A DNA stretch of 64,000 nt from Paroedura picta (lineage: Eukaryota > Chordata > Lepidosauria > Squamata > Gekkonidae), in assembly GCF_049243985.1 (NCBI RefSeq), contig NC_135377.1:60274145-60338144 (forward strand), given 5' to 3'. Position 1 is the stretch's first letter. Each line of letters opens with the position of its first letter. Both the position numbers and the translations under genes were made by a program. The notes beneath the pieces are model-generated. The model was given only the letters and a program-made list of their open reading frames with translations, had not been told where the DNA came from and did no database searches. This document shows, piece by piece, positions 48,683 to 61,474 of this stretch.

Positions 48683-51591
48683 TACCTGTAAGTGCTTTGA
48701 TTCATATGGATGCAAAATAATTGAGGAGAATAATCCATGCAATAGTCTACCCCTTGTGAAGTGGCACTGTGATCCTTTTTACCAAAATGCGAAAAGCTTC
48801 TTAAGAAATTGTGAGTCTTTTGCTGATGAGGTCAAAGCCTTTTAGAGAATGAAGGAGGTTGCATGCATTCAAATCTGTACTCACTTGACCTCTACTAAGA
48901 AGAAGTTATAATCATGATACAAGTATCCAGTTCCTTACTCCACCTTTCTCCCTTCTTGTCAACAGTGTACCTTGATGCCCTCAGACATCTGGACCCCTGC
49001 CAGGCTGCACCCCAAATATAGAACTGAAGCTGCGCTTGTAGTCTAAGACTGTTTATATACTGAAGATTTCATGCCGAGCTGCAGGCTGGTGCTTTAGTCG
49101 TGGCAGGTTGCCCCACCTCTTCCTGCACCCACACGGGGGAGCATTTGGCCTGGTGGGCCTCATCCGCTCCCAATTTGTGCACCTGCATGGGACCTGGGGC
49201 ACTGAAGTTCCTAGTGCATAAACGGTCTAAGTGAACATTTTAACTAGGGATCAGTAAGAGAACAATCAATTCTTTGGTGCTTTTACAGTTATTTCTGGGT
49301 GGTGGTGGTGGTGGGTTAAAGCAATTATTTTTGGCCATTGTTTGTGAGAGCCATGACACCTAACAAAGTTTTCTCAAATAGGGTAGATCAAGCATCTCCA
49401 ACAGGTCGCATGTGCAGGCTATTTGTAGAGTAGCTTGTGCATCCCTGAAAAAATAGAAAAATATCATGAGAAGATCTCTAGGTGTTTCATTTGCGCTGTT
49501 TAGCTAACTGTCTCTTTCCTGGTCCTCTTCACAGGCCATGCTCCGTCTCTAGGAAAAAACAAAACCCAGTAGCATGCTATGTGGGGAGGGCAATGTAGCT
49601 CTGAATATTTTTCATTAGGCAGAAATAACTCTCATTAACAGAAAGGTTGGTGACCCTGGGTTACATACTTCCCAACAAAGGGGTCCCTCACAGATCTTTC
49701 TTATACATTGCTGTAAGGCTTGCTTCAGTCCTGTTTCTTTAATACATGGGTCTGTATGACCATACTGGTATTTGAAGAGAGATGCACTCCATCCGTACCA
49801 ATATCCACATTGGTCTCATTACTTTCACATACATTAGATGCTTTTGAACCATCAAAGTCTTAATGTCTTTGAGCTAGCTAAGACACTGTCTCCATTTTGT
49901 TAGAATATCCTGATGGTATAATTCATGTTTCAAATGGACTTGTCAGGAATTTCAGTAAGTATTTTAAATCTCCATTGCTAGAGACGTGCTAAAATCGCTT
50001 TCAAAGCACCCAACTACACTTTATTTGGGCTACTTTGGTGATCAGAATTTGGTTTTGTGGATAGTGATGGATTTTTCTACTCACCATTAATGTAAATTTC
50101 TACATTTTATATCAAAACAAATATAAAGGGCTTTTAAAATCCTATCATTAAGAATGTTCAAGTCTTGTTTATTACAAAATAAATGATGGAAAGGGCAGAA
50201 TATACAATTATCAAGGAAAGCTAATTCCTTCAGAAAGACTTTAATTATACACAATACTACACAATAAAAACAAAGAAAAATGACAGCTAAAAATAGAAAA
50301 ATACACTGTAAAACCATTATATTTTGTTCCTAGACATTTCATGAATATATTCAACAAGATTCTTTTCTATTAACAACTTCTGGCATTTTGTGGATGAGAG
50401 CAACAGAGCTGAAACAAAACTTTAGGTTGGAATAGACTGCTATTGCCTCGTTTTATAATTAATCATGATCATGATAATAACACCAGCCTAAGATACATGT
50501 TGCTTTAAACTTGTACCTTATGCTGAATTGTAATAACTCCAGTGTGTGTGTGTGTGTGTGGGGGGGGGGGAGTTCAATAAACTAGATTAGAAAACCAGTC
50601 AATATGCACCAGCTGTCATTATTAAAGACTCTGGGTTGAAATTAATTCTGAACCATAAAATCAATTTGGATGAATTTCTCATGCCTAAACAACTGCACTG
50701 TTATATTTTCTTATTCACTCATGTTACCAAAATAAGAAAATGATTACTAAAACTGGAATCTTTATCTAATAAATACTTTAGCAATAAAAAGAGAATGCAC
50801 ATCTCACATAGTGGTGGCCCAGTAACTAAACCTTCCATACCATCTTCCCCCCTCCCTTTTTCACATGTACCATATAGAAAACTGAGGTTTAGCATTCAGA
50901 CAGTATTGCCACTGATCGGCACGTGGTGCTGATCTAAATGGAAATGATAGCAACAATATCCATCTTCTACTCCACCTCCAGTACTTAAAAAAATATAATA
51001 CAAATCACTATTTGGTCAAAATTTTGTTTTAAAAACTGTAAATACAGCATCCCCTCAGCACTGCTAATAGAGTACAAAGCAGATTCTCTAGACAGCCCTT
51101 TTCTGAATTGGGTGTAATATAGTCAATTTTCTGTGTAAACAAGCTAAAGAACAGTATCTAATGGCAGACAATCCTGGAAATTTTAGCCCATTTAAGGGTA
51201 ATCTTTCTTCCCATGCTAATTAATTAATTCATGCCCATTCCTTTTTATTGTTATTATCACCAAAATATAAACCATGTATTTTTGTAATCTAGCCAAAGGG
51301 TCCTGTAAGATTTCTTTTATATATATATATATAAACAGTTTATATATATATAAACAGTTGAACACTTCACTCACTCCCTCATTTTGGATCTGGAAGTAAA
51401 AAAAAAAATCATATGTACACCTTTTCACAAGTTGCAATAGGTCGCACTTTTATGCGTACTTGTGAAACCATCCTTTTCTGGACAGTAACACCTTTCACGC
51501 AAAGGTCTATGAGAATGAAGGTTCCCACACTTCACGGTGTTGATATGTTTGATCCAGTTGGCACGTCAGATTAATGACATACAAATGTCCT
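48683..51591. other. BLOC1S4-PARD6G interval and PARD6G 3' UTR
   Basis: The right part is the PARD6G 3' UTR on the minus strand; its end cannot be fixed. A (GT)n-(G)n run lies at 50542-50570 and (TA)n repeats at 51318-51350. A GC-richer unassigned patch at 48990-49220 holds no recognised gene. Confidence 0.45.
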
Positions 51592-52451
51592 CTAGAGTGT
51601 AATCACCGTTCCATCCTCCTCAATGCCGCCTTTGGGAAGAACCAAACTATGACGAGGATCAGTTTTTAAGGAACTTAGTATTTTGTGAATATTGCCATTG
51701 CTTTCACGCCCCAAGCTATTATTGAATATCAGGTCCCTCTGAAGTCTGTGGCTGAGACTGCTGCCATTCATTCGGGAAAGGCTGCCAGAAGGAAGACTGT
51801 GTGATTTTGGAATGTGCTGTGGCTCCAGGCAGCCCTCAATTACAATGTCAGCCTCCTCGTCACTCTCCATTTCGTCAGGGTGGAAGTTCTGTAGGACATG
51901 GGAAGAAGGCAAACTGTGGTGGCTCGCAGTGCTGTCTGTCGATTGGCCGGAGCTCCCAGACATCCGACTGCTTCTGATAATATTGTTCCTTTGGTTCGCT
52001 GGCTTGACGGTGATGATGAGATTATGACTGTTGGCGATCATCATGTCTGTTACCTGGTCAAGTGTTTTTCCTGCCACTTCTATGCCGTTCACTTCCAAGA
52101 CTTCATCATTGACGGCTAGCAAGCCGGTACTCTCTGCTAAGCCACCAGGAACCATCCGTGAGATAAAAATGCCCGGCACCTTTTCCAGCCCATGAGGAGT
52201 TACTCTGACGCTCGTCCCATCACGAATGTAAAATCCCAGTGGCTTTTCACATCCATGTCGATATAATCTTACCCTCCTATGAGTCTCAGGTAAAATGTCC
52301 ACATCAATGATGGAAGAGACGGGCCGAAAGTCATGCGGCATGCTGATGTTAACATGGGGGCGTCTGCGAAGATTGTCATTCCGAAGGGTTACCAGAGCTT
52401 TCTTTTTCCTGGTCAAGGTGTTCGAACCAAAATTACCATAATCTGCTTCAT
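51592..52451 (-). CDS. PARD6G: PARD6G last exon (partitioning-defective 6 gamma), partial gene
   Basis: Minus-strand exon after acceptor TCTCCTTGCAG, beginning with the last two bases of a codon; 285 residues, then TAG. PAR6 is the scaffold of the PAR3-aPKC polarity complex at apical junctions and binds Cdc42-GTP. Visible parts are the semi-[24 protein letters not shown], the PDZ domain with [29 protein letters not shown] and [20 protein letters not shown], an acidic [12 protein letters not shown] segment, and the end EEDGTVITL. Isoform G is chosen from its C-terminus and the neighbouring ADNP2. The N-terminal PB1 domain, which binds aPKC, is encoded by upstream exons not found in this window. 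The intron must exceed 11.5 kb. Confidence 0.95.
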
Positions 52452-52808
52452 CTGCAAGGAGAGATAAAATGTTCCATTTAATTCCATGGACTACAGATTC
52501 ATGAGGTATTTCCAATAAACAATGGAAGCTTATATCTCACTGTTAGGAAATGCAGGCATTTGTTTCCGCTAAAAACCTTGCTTATTTTTAACACTTCCTA
52601 CAGTTTGATCCAGATAATGCTAAAGTAGGCCATCCAACACTCTATTTTGACTGAGCCTCTTACAAAGGATCTAGAGTTGTGGTTGGCAACTGAGTTGGCC
52701 AGCAGACCAGCTGGAAAGAGCACTGAACGAGAGGCAGTCAAGTTCCTTCTTTCCTTTACCCATGTGCTCCTAACTATCTTGTCGCTCATCAGGATGAATG
52801 ATCTAGAA

Positions 52809-53185
52809 CAGTGGTCCCCAACCTTTTTATCACCGGGGACCGGTCAATGCTTGACAATTTTACTGAGGACCGGGGGGGGGGTACTCTTTTGCTGAGGGAC
52901 GTCACCACTGCCACTTGATCCCTTGCTCCGCATGCTTTCCCACCGGTGCCCCTGACTTCCTGCTGCCCGCTGGGGGGCGCTGCCAGCAGCAGCTGCACAG
53001 TGCCACGCCGAGGGGGAGCCCCAGCCACGGTGGCCGTTGGAGAGCACCAAAGGTGAGCCGGCAGCAGAGTGGCAAAGCAGCCCCCGAGGCAGCAGCTGGG
53101 GAGGAGGATGAGGAGGAGCAGCGGCCCGGTACCAACTAATCCAAGGACCGGTACCGGTCCCCGGACCGGGGGTTGGGGACCACTG
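52809..53185. mobile_element. hAT-type transposon (CAGTGGTCCCCAACC family)
   Basis: Ends CAGTGGTCCCCAACC and GGTTGGGGACCACTG. The interior closely matches 29846 ('accggtcaatgcttgacaat', 'gtgccacgccgagggggagc'). The target duplication is not clear. Located in the PARD6G intron. Confidence 0.85.
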
Positions 53186-53572
53186 AAATATTACACTGTG
53201 ATTACATTGAGGGTGAGAAGCAGAACAGAGGAAAAATAGACATATGCAGCCCACATATTTTTCCCTTTGAAAACCAGTTGAAAATCTTTTGGCTTGGCTA
53301 AAAATCATACCAGATCTGCTAGAAGCGCAGGTGAAAATGATTGATCAAGAGGTAGGACCTTTAGGCTACATTTGACCTATGAGCTCCGAGTTACCTTCAA
53401 CTGGTCAGTCATATGAATTCCCAGCCAGGCAGTTACTGACACACTGAACCACACCCCTGAATTTATGGTGGGAGCCACCACAAACAAACATGCAGTTGCT
53501 AAGGGGCATCTAAAGAGAGACCTGTATTCTATTTTTTTCTTTTTAAAATGTTGATTTATTCTCTTAACTAGA

Positions 53573-53917
53573 TTCAAAGCCCGTTCGTGAGAATGGGCTT
53601 TGAAAGGCCCCCCCTCCCCGTGTGCTTCTAGACCCGAGGGGAAGGCCTGTTTCCCCCCCCCCTGGTGTTGGCGTGGCCTTCCGCTCGGGCCTAGAAGCAC
53701 ACCCTGGACCTCTTTGAGGCCCCGGGTTGTGCTTCTAGGCCCGAGGGGAAGGCCTCCTTCTGTACTCACAGTGTCCTGCCACTTCCCCGTGGCTTTCTGT
53801 CCTGTCCTGGTGAGGGCCTAGAAGCCTCTCTGGCCTGTCCTGGTGAGGGCCTAGATTGTGCTAGAAATGCTGTCTGTCCTGGTGAGGGGCCCCACCCACT
53901 CTCCGCCCACTTAGCCT
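53573..53917. repeat. GC-rich block of inverted and direct sub-repeats, unclassified
   Basis: 'gtgcttctagacccgagggg' (53621) and 'gtgcttctaggcccgagggg' (53731) are direct copies, and 'ctcgggcctagaagcacac' (53684) is their inversion. 'ctgtcctggtgagggcctag' recurs near 53803, 53837 and, partly, 53876. Sharply different from its AT-rich surroundings. Confidence 0.7.
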
Positions 53918-54299
53918 TTAGCCAAATATGAATACAGCGAAAGCTGTAAGTGATGATCTTGATAGTCATCATTATACCCACTAGTAATTTTCTTGTGTAA
54001 TTCTTAAGAAACACCTAATAACTGAAACATAATCAATAGAAACACAAGTATTTCAAGTGTATACATTCCAGGGCTGCATCATATTTTAAAAGTATGCATC
54101 TAAAGACTTAATGTGTACATAAGCAAAAGCATGTTCACAATCATACGGACAATATGGAATATAGACACCAGGGAACTGGAATTGGTTTTGGTTCCCTGGT
54201 ACCTGGTTAAAATTGTGGGAATCACGTAATTACTGCTGTATTATGTGTGATACAGTCCTTTGCTGTCTATGGGTTTTTAGAATGGTGTTAGACATAGAA

Positions 54300-54860
54300 G
54301 GGCCCTCACCCAAGCGAAATGCTTAGCTCTACCCACAGCTGTGCTGGAGGGGCATTACAAAAAAACAAAAACAACCTTGCTCAGAGACTCTTTCCTTGTG
54401 TCAGCGGACGGATAGAGTCAGACGAACATGTGCTTCTGTTCTGCCCCATTTATGATGCCATCAGATGTAATTTTATTCAGCCAATTTTGAACACCTACCC
54501 AAGATCTTCCCTAAAGGAGAAAATCAAGGTGCTGCCTCTAGATGAAGATAGGCAAATAGCTCTCTGCACAGCTAAATTTTGCACTGCCGTCATGAAATTG
54601 TGTACTAGGTATGTGGATCAGAAAATTTCTATCCGATCCAATTTAAAAAGTACAAAGAGTCAATTGTAACTGGTAATATAAGGTATGTTGAAATATTGAA
54701 TCTAACATCTTAAAGTTTCTATGTTGTCAGACCTTTTAACATTTTTTATAGTATTATAACTGTTTTCTCTTTTTAAATTGTCCTAGTTTTTAATTACATG
54801 TATTTGAATTTCGGTCTGAATGACTGTAAATAAATATTGATTGATTGACAGGAAGTAAAT
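54300..54860 (+). mobile_element. LINE 3' region with (TTGA)n tail
   Basis: The coding end reads RLFPCVSGRIESDEHVLLFC, a zinc-knuckle-like Cys/His pattern, then TAKFCTAVMKLC. The 3' UTR ends 'ctgtaaataaatattgattg'. This differs from the CR1/L2 copies and may be an R4/Dong-type LINE; the family is uncertain. Confidence 0.65.
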
Positions 54861-55574
54861 GATCTTTACATTTCGGGCAGATATTACAGCCTATTGCCTT
54901 ACAGAATTATTTCCAAACTTGCAGCTCATTCTATGACATAATGGTAAGTCATCTTGATGTGGCAGCAGGAACAATCTTTTTTCCTTTAATAAATATTTCC
55001 CCTCAAAAGACAGCAGCTGGAGGTAATTGTAGCTTCACACCCCATCAATGGGTATCTTCAAGGAAGTTCATGGTCCTTTTCCCATGCTAGCAGCAGAATG
55101 GCAGAGACTGCAGACAGCAGTAGGGTATACCAAGAGAGGAAAATAAGATAGAAGTCGGCTTTCTGCACCCTTCTCCCAAAGAGTAGCTTTCAGCCTGGTA
55201 GCCCAGTCCACCTGAGCTTTTGGGGTGAACTGCTTGCAAATAAAGCAGAGATGCTGTGGGCCGTGCCCAAGCACGGGAGGCGGCAGTCATGCTTGTCCAA
55301 CTGCGCCATTTTTAGCCTGATTTGACACATTTTTAAAATAGAGCCATCACTCAAAAATAAAAGTCCTCCTTATCTCCCTTTTGTAGAAATGGAACAGGGT
55401 GAAGAGAAGAAGAATGGAAAGAATGAAAAAACCCCAAGGAGAAAAACTGCAAGGATCTGAAGAGAGCGAAGACATCCAATTTCCATGGCAGCAAAGACAG
55501 GACTTAGAGAAGGTTTGCTGGCCCAACTTCATCAGCTAGGTGGGAAGGGGCTGAGTGCTCCAAATGTTCTAGAG

Positions 55575-55838
55575 CAAATGTTTCCCCTCCAACCCCCGGG
55601 CCGCGGTCTGGTACCGGGCTGTAGCGCCCTCAAGTGGCGCACAAACATGTGATCCGGTACCGGGCTGTAGAGCCCTTGAGTGGTGCACAAACACGCAGGC
55701 GTGGAAGCTCTGCACCTGCGCATTTGTGCCCGCCAGTAAGCGTTGCGTGGCAAGTGTGGCTCTCCCTCTTCCCTCCCGGTCCCCAGGCCTCACTCTCCCC
55801 CCCCCAGTCCCCGGCCTGAAAAAGGTTGGGGACCACTG
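55575..55838. mobile_element. hAT-type transposon (CAGTGGTCCCCAACC family), diverged
   Basis: The right end GGTTGGGGACCACTG is clear and the left end is degraded. The flanks TTCTAGAG and GTCTAGAG form a duplication with one mismatch. It holds two copies of 'ggtaccgggctgtag' about 48 bp apart. Confidence 0.8.
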
Positions 55839-55849
55839 GTCTAGAGGAA

Positions 55850-58210
55850 GTTACCAGTTACCTGTCAGTTAAAAATGGTCTCCTTTGCTCTCATCACTGC
55901 CTAAATGGTTTTGAAAAATCTGGTTGCCCTTATCCTGCCCCTCTCCTCTCTCCTACCTGCTCATGAGGCTTACTGTTGAACTATTCGGTTGTCAGGTAGA
56001 ACTGTAGATTAAATGTTTTTAAACGCTTAATTTATTGAATAATTGTTTTATTACTCAGTGCTGTATATTTAAACGCTGTGCACCACCCCAAGACGGCTGG
56101 TAAGAGATTGTTATTGGGGGGGGGGGGCAGGTACAGATGTGAATAAACTGTTTGGTAACTACCCACTAGAGGCAAATGTAACAAAAACAAATAGAATATT
56201 GAGTATCTGGGTTTTTTTTCAAGGGGGGAGGACCATCAACAAATTACAACCCTTCAACCCCCACCCCACCCCACCCCAATATCAGAAGCATCAGTTCCAC
56301 TGCTTGAACAGCTGCTTTTCATAGGAATTGCCGGCCAGATGAAATACCAAAGTTTAGCCAGATAAGATTATGTCAACAAGCAGAATTCCAGACTGCCAGA
56401 CTCCTGGAGGAAGAATTCATTTTGGACTTTCCATTTTCAGTCTGCTCATACTCCCAGCGTATTAATTCCTCTGGGAACTGTGGAACATTAGTTGACAGCT
56501 CTGGAAACTACATCAAAGAGCGAATTACTTCCACTAAAGCGAGCAGCACTTCAGGCAGCTTTGGGAATAAAGCCAGTGACTCATTAAGAGCAGTGGGATG
56601 CCTTAGAGCCCAATAGGTCTCCATGACTGAATTCAAAAATAAACAGGAAAAACTTTAAAGTGGCTGGTTTTAAGCCTTCCAGGCCTCCCAGGCATCACCT
56701 ACATACTATTCAGCCCATTTCAGAAAAATCACGTGCTTTATCCGTATCACTCCCTTTCCTCACAGGGATTAAAACAAGTATTTTTGTAAAATGATAAAAC
56801 TCCGGCAGGGGAACTGAACTGTCCCCTTATTTGTTATAAAGTGAGAGACCATTTAGAAACCCAGAAAGATGGAAAGGAAGCAGATTAAGGATGAACTTTG
56901 GCCTCTTCCTTTGCCAAACTCCGATTTCAGCAAGAGCTCAGCATAAGCCAGACAGAAAAACACAAAGCCATACGCAACCAAAGCTATTTGAATTTTAAGG
57001 TAAACTGGTTTTAAAGAGAATGCCTTAACATTATGGCTTGAGGGACGACGATATTTTCAGCTCACGCTCATACAGCTAATATTGCACTTTTGCGTGCAAT
57101 GTGGGGAAAAGTTTAGCAAGTCAGCTGTCTGTGAACAAAAGACAAACCTGAGCTTCCCAGGTGCACTGTGCCCAAAGAAGTTGAGCAAAGAATGATGAAA
57201 CTATAGAACAGATGCTTCTCATTAAATCAATGCTGCGGCTGAGAAATGTCATATTCTTCCATCGATTCTGCCCACATCACCCTTTAAACTGCGCAGTTTC
57301 TACCATCAGTGAACATCTCTGATCTCGACTTTTTTAGCCCCTCTCCCAAAGGAACTCCTTTAATTTCAGCTCTTACTCACACCCTCCATGTGTTCTCTAG
57401 TCTACGCTCTTGTGCAAGTGGACATCTATGGAGATATGAGAACAGGCAGAGTTTTGTCTATTATAAATAGACCCTCAACTCATCTGCCATCTTTCAGGCT
57501 AGGGAATATTCTGATTTATGCCAAGTTCATGAATCCCTCAGTGCTGCTCCTCTACATTTGACACCCCCTACAGCCTAACCCACTGCTCCCCATCTGGGGC
57601 AATGTTTCGATGGACATAAGGATTTCTATCTGTGCAGTCTGTCTTTCTCACCTTGCCCTCCCACTGTAACACAAATCCCAGCCCCTGTCTCAATTCTGTT
57701 CATGGGAGCATTTCAGAGGACATTTTGGGAAAAAGTGCGACCAGAGAGGTAAGAAAACTTTCTCCAAGCTTCTGTTTCCTCCTTCAATTGCTGGAATTGA
57801 AATTATGTATCCTGATCTGTTTACCCCATTTCCATTACTTTCCCCCAGGCCATTAAACAATTTGAAAATGTTGTTCTCTACCTTTTCCATGCATTTATTT
57901 GACCCTGTCTCCTACAAAGACCTGGACTAGTTGCCATCTCTTTCATACTTATCCCTCATTCCCCTTCCTCTCTTTGCTATCTTTTTCTGTTCTCTTTCAC
58001 CTTTTTTGCTGCATGTAAACATACCACTGTCTTCATCACTCTTAAACCCCCTCCCATTTTGACATACTGTCACTTCTAAAGGTTATCCAATGTAACCTCT
58101 GCCTACAAACACTTGAACCATCATTCACTCCAGCTGTCTTAGCTTCCTTTCCTCTTTGACCTCTGCTCTCTAAACTACACTGAAAGTGCCCTCACCAGAA
58201 TTGCTGAGGT
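55850..58210. other. PARD6G intron, little recognised
   Basis: A LINE 3'-end-like phrase 'ctgtgcaccaccccaagacg' near 56075-56150, otherwise unassigned. No PARD6G exon signature on the minus strand. Confidence 0.4.
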
Positions 58211-58219
58211 CCTCCTTAC

Positions 58220-58567
58220 TAGGGATGGGAATGAACCACCACTGAACTGCCATTTTGTGGTTCGGTTTGTGCTTCATGGCTGAACTGTAAACCAAACCAT
58301 GAACTCATACAAACTGGAAGGTTTGTATAGGTTTGCGAGCCATTTAACGTTTAACCCCCCCTTGCTTTCTGCTCCCTGCAGAAAGCCATGGGGAACAGAA
58401 AGCAGGGCTAAGCCCCTGCTTTCTGCTGTTCACATCATAAATCACCATAAACTGCACCAAAATTTGTGTATGCTTGTTCATGAACACAGTGTCTCAAACA
58501 CTGCTTCACAAACCAGCCAAAATTCACAATGAACTTAAGTTCATCAGTCAGTTTGTGCCCATCTCTA
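58220..58567. mobile_element. hAT-type MITE (TAGGGATGGGAATGAAC family), copy 2
   Basis: Ends TAGGGATGGGAATGAACC and GTTTGTGCCCATCTCTA are inverted repeats. The flanks CTCCTTAC / CTCCAAAG agree only partly. It contains an inner palindrome, 'ctttctgctccctgcagaaag'-like, at 58366-58385. Confidence 0.65.
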
Positions 58568-58654
58568 CTCCAAAGAATGAAATGGCTGTTTTCTGCATAA
58601 ACAGATATTTAAACATCAGCAAAGGCAGTATCATGAGTCAGCCAGTTTATTTAT

Positions 58655-59055
58655 TATTTATTAATTAATTCAATTTCTAGACCGCCACTCTTGACATCAG
58701 CCGTCTTGGTGGCACTTTACAAACTATAAAACAATAAAAACACAGAATAAAAACACATAAACATCCCTTATTGCAGTTGATGGTGGCATAATCAGATTAC
58801 TTACTCCCTCCTGAGCCCATAACCCTGCTGATTCTGTACATAGATGACCCTGGGTGATGTTAACCCAGGGAGCCCTGATTGTAAAAAAGGCAGGGTGGCA
58901 TCTTCAGATCGGTAACTCTGGACTCTGCCCTGGCCTCAACCAAACGCCTGGTGGAAGAGCTCCGTCTTATAGGCCCTGCTGAACCCAGAGAGCTCCGTCA
59001 GGGCCCTTAGCTCTTCTGGAAGCTCATTCCACCAGGTTGGGGCCAGGGCTGGTTG
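58655..59055 (-). mobile_element. LINE fragment (CR1/L2-type)
   Basis: 'cctggtggaagagctccgtc' and 'gaagctcattccaccaggtt' are the complement of the WWNELPEEL region also seen at 1325. 58670-58745 ('gaccgccactcttgacatca') is the 3' UTR. Confidence 0.8.
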
Positions 59056-59499
59056 CTGCTTCCTCTGAGGATGAGGCGTATTTGTCTGATGACCACCAGA
59101 GGTCACTGCTCAGCTTGTATAAAGTTTCCTAGGGCAGACAATAACACACATAGGGGTTTTAAAAAATTCTCTTGCCTTTCCAAATCTAAGCAGATCTAGG
59201 TTTGCTTTGTCATGGAATGAGGTGCTAATACTTGTGGATATTTGTTTAGTGGTTGCAAAAGCATGTTTTTCTGTGAAAAGAAACATGGATGCTACTCTAA
59301 GCCTTGATTCAAACATTCAGAAAAGGTACATGGTGCAGTTTTCCTGGGATTAGCACGGAAGCTAATGCTAGCTCTTTCCATGGACTGGCATGTGAAAAGC
59401 CAAAGTGGCTACTTCTGATATATGAGGCTTTCCCGTTGCTTGCCTTTGAGGGAAGGTACTGGGACAAAAGAAAAGGAACACCATTAGCTGAATAGACCT

Positions 59500-59880
59500 G
59501 AGGGCTCCAGTTATGCTTGCCAACCTGCAGATAACACTCTCCAAGATCTCTGGGTATAGATTTGCCAGGTCCACTTGACCAGACAAGGGTTCCCTATTTT
59601 CCAAACACACCTTGCCTCCCAAACTCCCCCAAAACTGAAAAAAATTCTGCATTTTAATGTGACATGCTGATGTCTCCTAGAAATGATAGTGGCAAGTTGG
59701 GGTTGTTTTTTGGGGGAGCTGACACTCTGGTTTTGGGGCAAAACTCTATGGTTAGAAGCCAATTCTACCATTGAATTTTGCTGAAAAACCAGAACATTGA
59801 CCCTCCCAACGTCTCTGACATGCTGACATCACTTCTGGGTGACATGAGCATGATGTCCCCTCCAACTCCTTTTCCAGAGG
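59500..59880. repeat. unclassified interspersed repeats
   Basis: 59730-59875 matches the element at 16350 ('ttttggggcaaaactctatgg'). 59510-59700 includes 'gcttgccaacctgcagataa', possibly the AGGGTTRCCA family. Confidence 0.45.
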
Positions 59881-60924
59881 AGTTTTATGAAGAGAAACTA
59901 AGAGGATCACCCTGATAATTCTATGGGATTCAAGTGAGATGACCCTTTCCTTGCCTGGATTTCATGCCATTCTTTCATCTGCAATATGGTGTCAACCCAT
60001 TAGAAAAGAGCAGGTGGTTTATCAAGAATGCAGGAGTTTGCCATAAAAGCAGAAATGGTAACGAATGCATTTTTTCAGGAATTAACTATTTCCTTTTCCT
60101 GCCAGTTAAACAAAAGGCTCGAGAGCAGCCTTCATTCTTCCCATTTCTCTGGCAGCAGCTCTGACACATTTGTCACTATCTCCACAGTGAAAGTACAGCC
60201 AAAACAAGCAGGCTGCTGTGGGGGGGATCCCACAGTCCTCTCCAAGGGGAAGAAAGTCATATTTCCTAAATCTGGACATTTCACTCCTTCCAAAACAACA
60301 ATAGTTGCAAGTTGTTTGCTGCAGTTAATCAAAATATGACTAATGGACTTCCAAATCCCCTTGACTTGCATCATTGATGGCCCCCAGCAATCCCAAGGAT
60401 GGTGAAGAAGAGTAATTATGGGGAAAATAATATTGCACTGTTCTTGCTACTGAAACTAAGGAATGCTATTTCCCAAACTATACTATGTTTTGCGTGTTTA
60501 CCATGCAGAAGCAGAATATGGGCATTGAAGGACCCTTCTCTAGACCCAACAGAATTTTGTTCACTTAAAAAAAACCCAATAACAAATAATATAGATCCAC
60601 TTAGCCTGTGCAGCACAAACTATGGGTCAGTTTCCAGTTATTTCTTGCCTTACGATATACATGCCTGCTATCCAAAGGTGGTATTAGTCACAGGGACCGA
60701 GAGAAGAGAAACGCTCCTCACAGACATAGAAAATGAGGCTGACCAAGTACGATAGATGGAGCAGAAACCATACAGGTTGGGAATGAAGCCACCAAGTTTA
60801 GAAAAGGCAATATATGGACATAGGAAAAGGAGCCAGAATAAGGGGGACAGGGAATCTGACCACCACACTGATGGACACCCACCGTCTAAACTTTTGAGGT
60901 TTTCCATAGTAAAGTTTTGGAAAA

Positions 60925-61140
60925 CTCCAGCAGCAGCCTCTAATCTGGAGAACTGGGTTTGATTCCTCATTCCTCCACATGAAGCCTCCTGGGTGCCCTT
61001 GGGCCAGTCACAGTTCTCTTGGAGCTCTCTCAACCTCACCTGCCTCACAGGGAGAGGAAGGGGAGGCAATTTTAAGCCACACTGAGATTTCTTCAGGTAG
61101 AAAAAGTGGGGGACAAAATACCCAGCTCCTCTTAAGGCAA
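60925..61140 (+). mobile_element. tRNA-derived SINE (family B), 5'-damaged
   Basis: 'tctggagaactgggtttgat' (B box), 'cttgggccagtcacagttct', 'ggggaggcaattttaagcca' and tail 'aaaatacccagctcctctt'. The A-box end is missing. Confidence 0.85.
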
Positions 61141-61369
61141 TGATAGGTATACACATACATAGACTTCAAAGAGAAAGCAATCCTCATGTGATTCCATGCA
61201 ATGAAAACATCATGATGACATGGGATGAAAATTCGACAGGTCTCTATCTAAATGAACACCCCACCCCCACCCCAAACTCAAATATAGTGTCATGAGTTAT
61301 CTGGCTAATCAACTGTTCGACTGATTTTAATGTTTGATGTTAATTTTTAATTATTTAAATGGTTTTATG

Positions 61370-61470
61370 ACAAATTGTATTTTATTACTTATGTACTGGA
61401 TTATGAAATGTTGGAAACTGCTCTGAACTGGCCTGCTGGGAGGGGCAGCGTATAAATCTCAAAATCAATG
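61370..61470 (+). mobile_element. LINE 3' end (CR1/L2-type)
   Basis: 'actgctctgaactggcctg' and 'gaggggcagcgtataaatct' match the usual end 'gccctgag...gggcggtataaat'. Confidence 0.65.
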
Positions 61471-61474
61471 ATAT

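Noticed and set aside
60668-61156. 162-codon minus-strand frame
   Set aside because: Its second half is the reversed SINE at 60925-61140; nothing resembles PAR6 or another known protein.
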